A stretch of DNA of 5,922 nucleotides from the NCBI GenBank assembly GCA_004566265.1, contig SPLB01000233.1:1-5922 (forward strand), given 5' to 3'. The notes under the pieces were generated by a model. That model worked only from the letters and a program-made list of their open reading frames with translations. It was not told the origin of the DNA and did not search any database. Made by a program: the position numbers and the translations under genes. The DNA is from Paracoccaceae bacterium. GTDB taxonomy: Bacteria > Pseudomonadota > Alphaproteobacteria > Rhodobacterales > Rhodobacteraceae. This document shows, piece after piece, positions 5,290-5,922 of the stretch; within the stretch, counting starts at the first letter, position 1, and each line of letters opens with the position of its first letter.

Positions 5290-5922
5290 ATGCCCGGTGA
5301 CTATATCGTCAAGGACATCTCGCTGGCGGCCTTTGGTCGTAAGGAACTCGACATTGCCGAAACAGAAATGCCAGGCCTGATGGCGCTGCGTGCGGAGTAT
5401 GGTGAAGAAAAGCCGCTCAAAGGCGCGCGGATTGTCGGCTCCTTGCACATGACAATCCAAACAGCCGTCCTGATTGAGACCCTTGTGGCCCTGGGCGCCG
5501 ATGTGCGCTGGGCGTCCTGCAACGTCTTCTCGACCCAGGACCACGCGGCGGCGGCTATTGCCGCGGGTGATATCCCGGTCTTTGCAATCAAAGGCCAGTC
5601 GCTGGAGGAACATTGGGATTATCTCGACAAATCCTTCATGTTCCCAGAAGGCCCGAACATGATCCTTGATGACGGGGGTGACGCCACCCTTTACGTTCTG
5701 CTGGGTGCCCGTGCTGAAGCGGGTGAAGACATTATCCCCGTCCCCCAGTCCGAGGAAGAAGAAGTCATCAAGGCGCAGATCAAAAAGCGCATGGAGGCCT
5801 CGCCCGGTTGGTTCACCAAAACCCGTGACGTAATCATGGGTGTGTCCGAAGAAACCACCACCGGCGTGCACCGTCTGTATGAACTGCAAAAGAATGGCCA
5901 GCTGCCCTTCCCGGCGATCAAC
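5290..5922 (+). CDS. ahcY: Adenosylhomocysteinase (N-terminal part, truncated by window edge)
   Basis: 211 codons are present; the bacterial enzyme is about 460-470 residues, so slightly under half is seen. It hydrolyses S-adenosylhomocysteine reversibly to adenosine and homocysteine using bound NAD, clearing the product inhibitor of methyltransferases in the cytoplasm. Visible substrate-domain residues are His53 in [16 protein letters not shown], Cys77 and the adjacent [12 protein letters not shown] (79-90), Asp128 in [11 protein letters not shown] and Glu187 in [16 protein letters not shown]. These correspond to His55, Asp131 and Glu156 of the human enzyme. The extra segment between Asp128 and Glu187 (about 147-180) is the insertion typical of many bacterial and plant forms. 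The NAD-binding Rossmann domain lies beyond the edge. The ATG at 5290 follows GGAG by 6 bases. ahcY is also near regA in R. capsulatus, but there hvrA lies between them. Confidence 0.97.
   Translation, partial: MPGDYIVKDISLAAFGRKELDIAETEMPGLMALRAEYGEEKPLKGARIVGSLHMTIQTAVLIETLVALGADVRWASCNVFSTQDHAAAAIAAGDIPVFAIKGQSLEEHWDYLDKSFMFPEGPNMILDDGGDATLYVLLGARAEAGEDIIPVPQSEEEEVIKAQIKKRMEASPGWFTKTRDVIMGVSEETTTGVHRLYELQKNGQLPFPAIN

Noticed and set aside
4966..5889. 307-codon open frame on the minus strand
   Set aside because: It lies antisense to the small exported protein and to ahcY, both of which have ribosome sites and clear family or signal-peptide features. Its translation has no recognisable domain.

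Overview
The window looks like chromosome from an alphaproteobacterium of the Rhodobacterales (Roseobacter/Rhodobacter group). The main evidence is a complete RegB/PrrB - SenC/PrrC - RegA/PrrA redox-signalling locus in its classical divergent arrangement, followed by ahcY. Codon usage is moderately GC-rich throughout, and nothing suggests a mobile element, CRISPR array, tRNA or rRNA. Genus and species cannot be read from the window.

Layout. On the minus strand, positions 1-1127 hold the N-terminal 375 residues of a membrane-anchored PAS-domain sensor protein that runs off the left edge. Upstream of it on the same strand is regB (1211-2629), a six-helix redox sensor kinase. The 83-bp gap between the two contains a perfect TTAA-N7-TTAA CtrA-type box. 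Divergently, on the plus strand, lie senC (2739-3356, a Sco1-type copper protein) and regA (3448-4002, response regulator). A convergent HD-domain hydrolase (4006-4602, minus) ends 3 bp after regA. A 228-bp divergent spacer then leads to a small exported protein of unknown function (4831-5145, plus) and to the first 211 codons of ahcY (5290 to the right edge, plus).

How the genes work together. In the characterised Rhodobacter systems RegB senses quinone and redox state, phosphorylates RegA, and RegA controls photosynthesis, respiration, carbon and nitrogen fixation genes. SenC/PrrC supports cytochrome oxidase copper-centre assembly. The key residues are all present here: RegB His225, redox Cys265 and the GGxxNPF quinone motif; RegA Asp63; SenC CxxxC plus His. 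AhcY removes S-adenosylhomocysteine in the methylation cycle. The hvrA gene that sits between regA and ahcY in Rhodobacter capsulatus is absent from this interval.

The protein-coding content is mostly familiar. The less ordinary signals are in the non-coding DNA: the CtrA box before the PAS protein, a 12-bp palindrome over the likely regA -10 element, and two similar structured leaders (before the small exported protein and before ahcY) that share the start-proximal sequence ACCGGAANGGA-N7-ATG. No convincing new multi-gene system was found.
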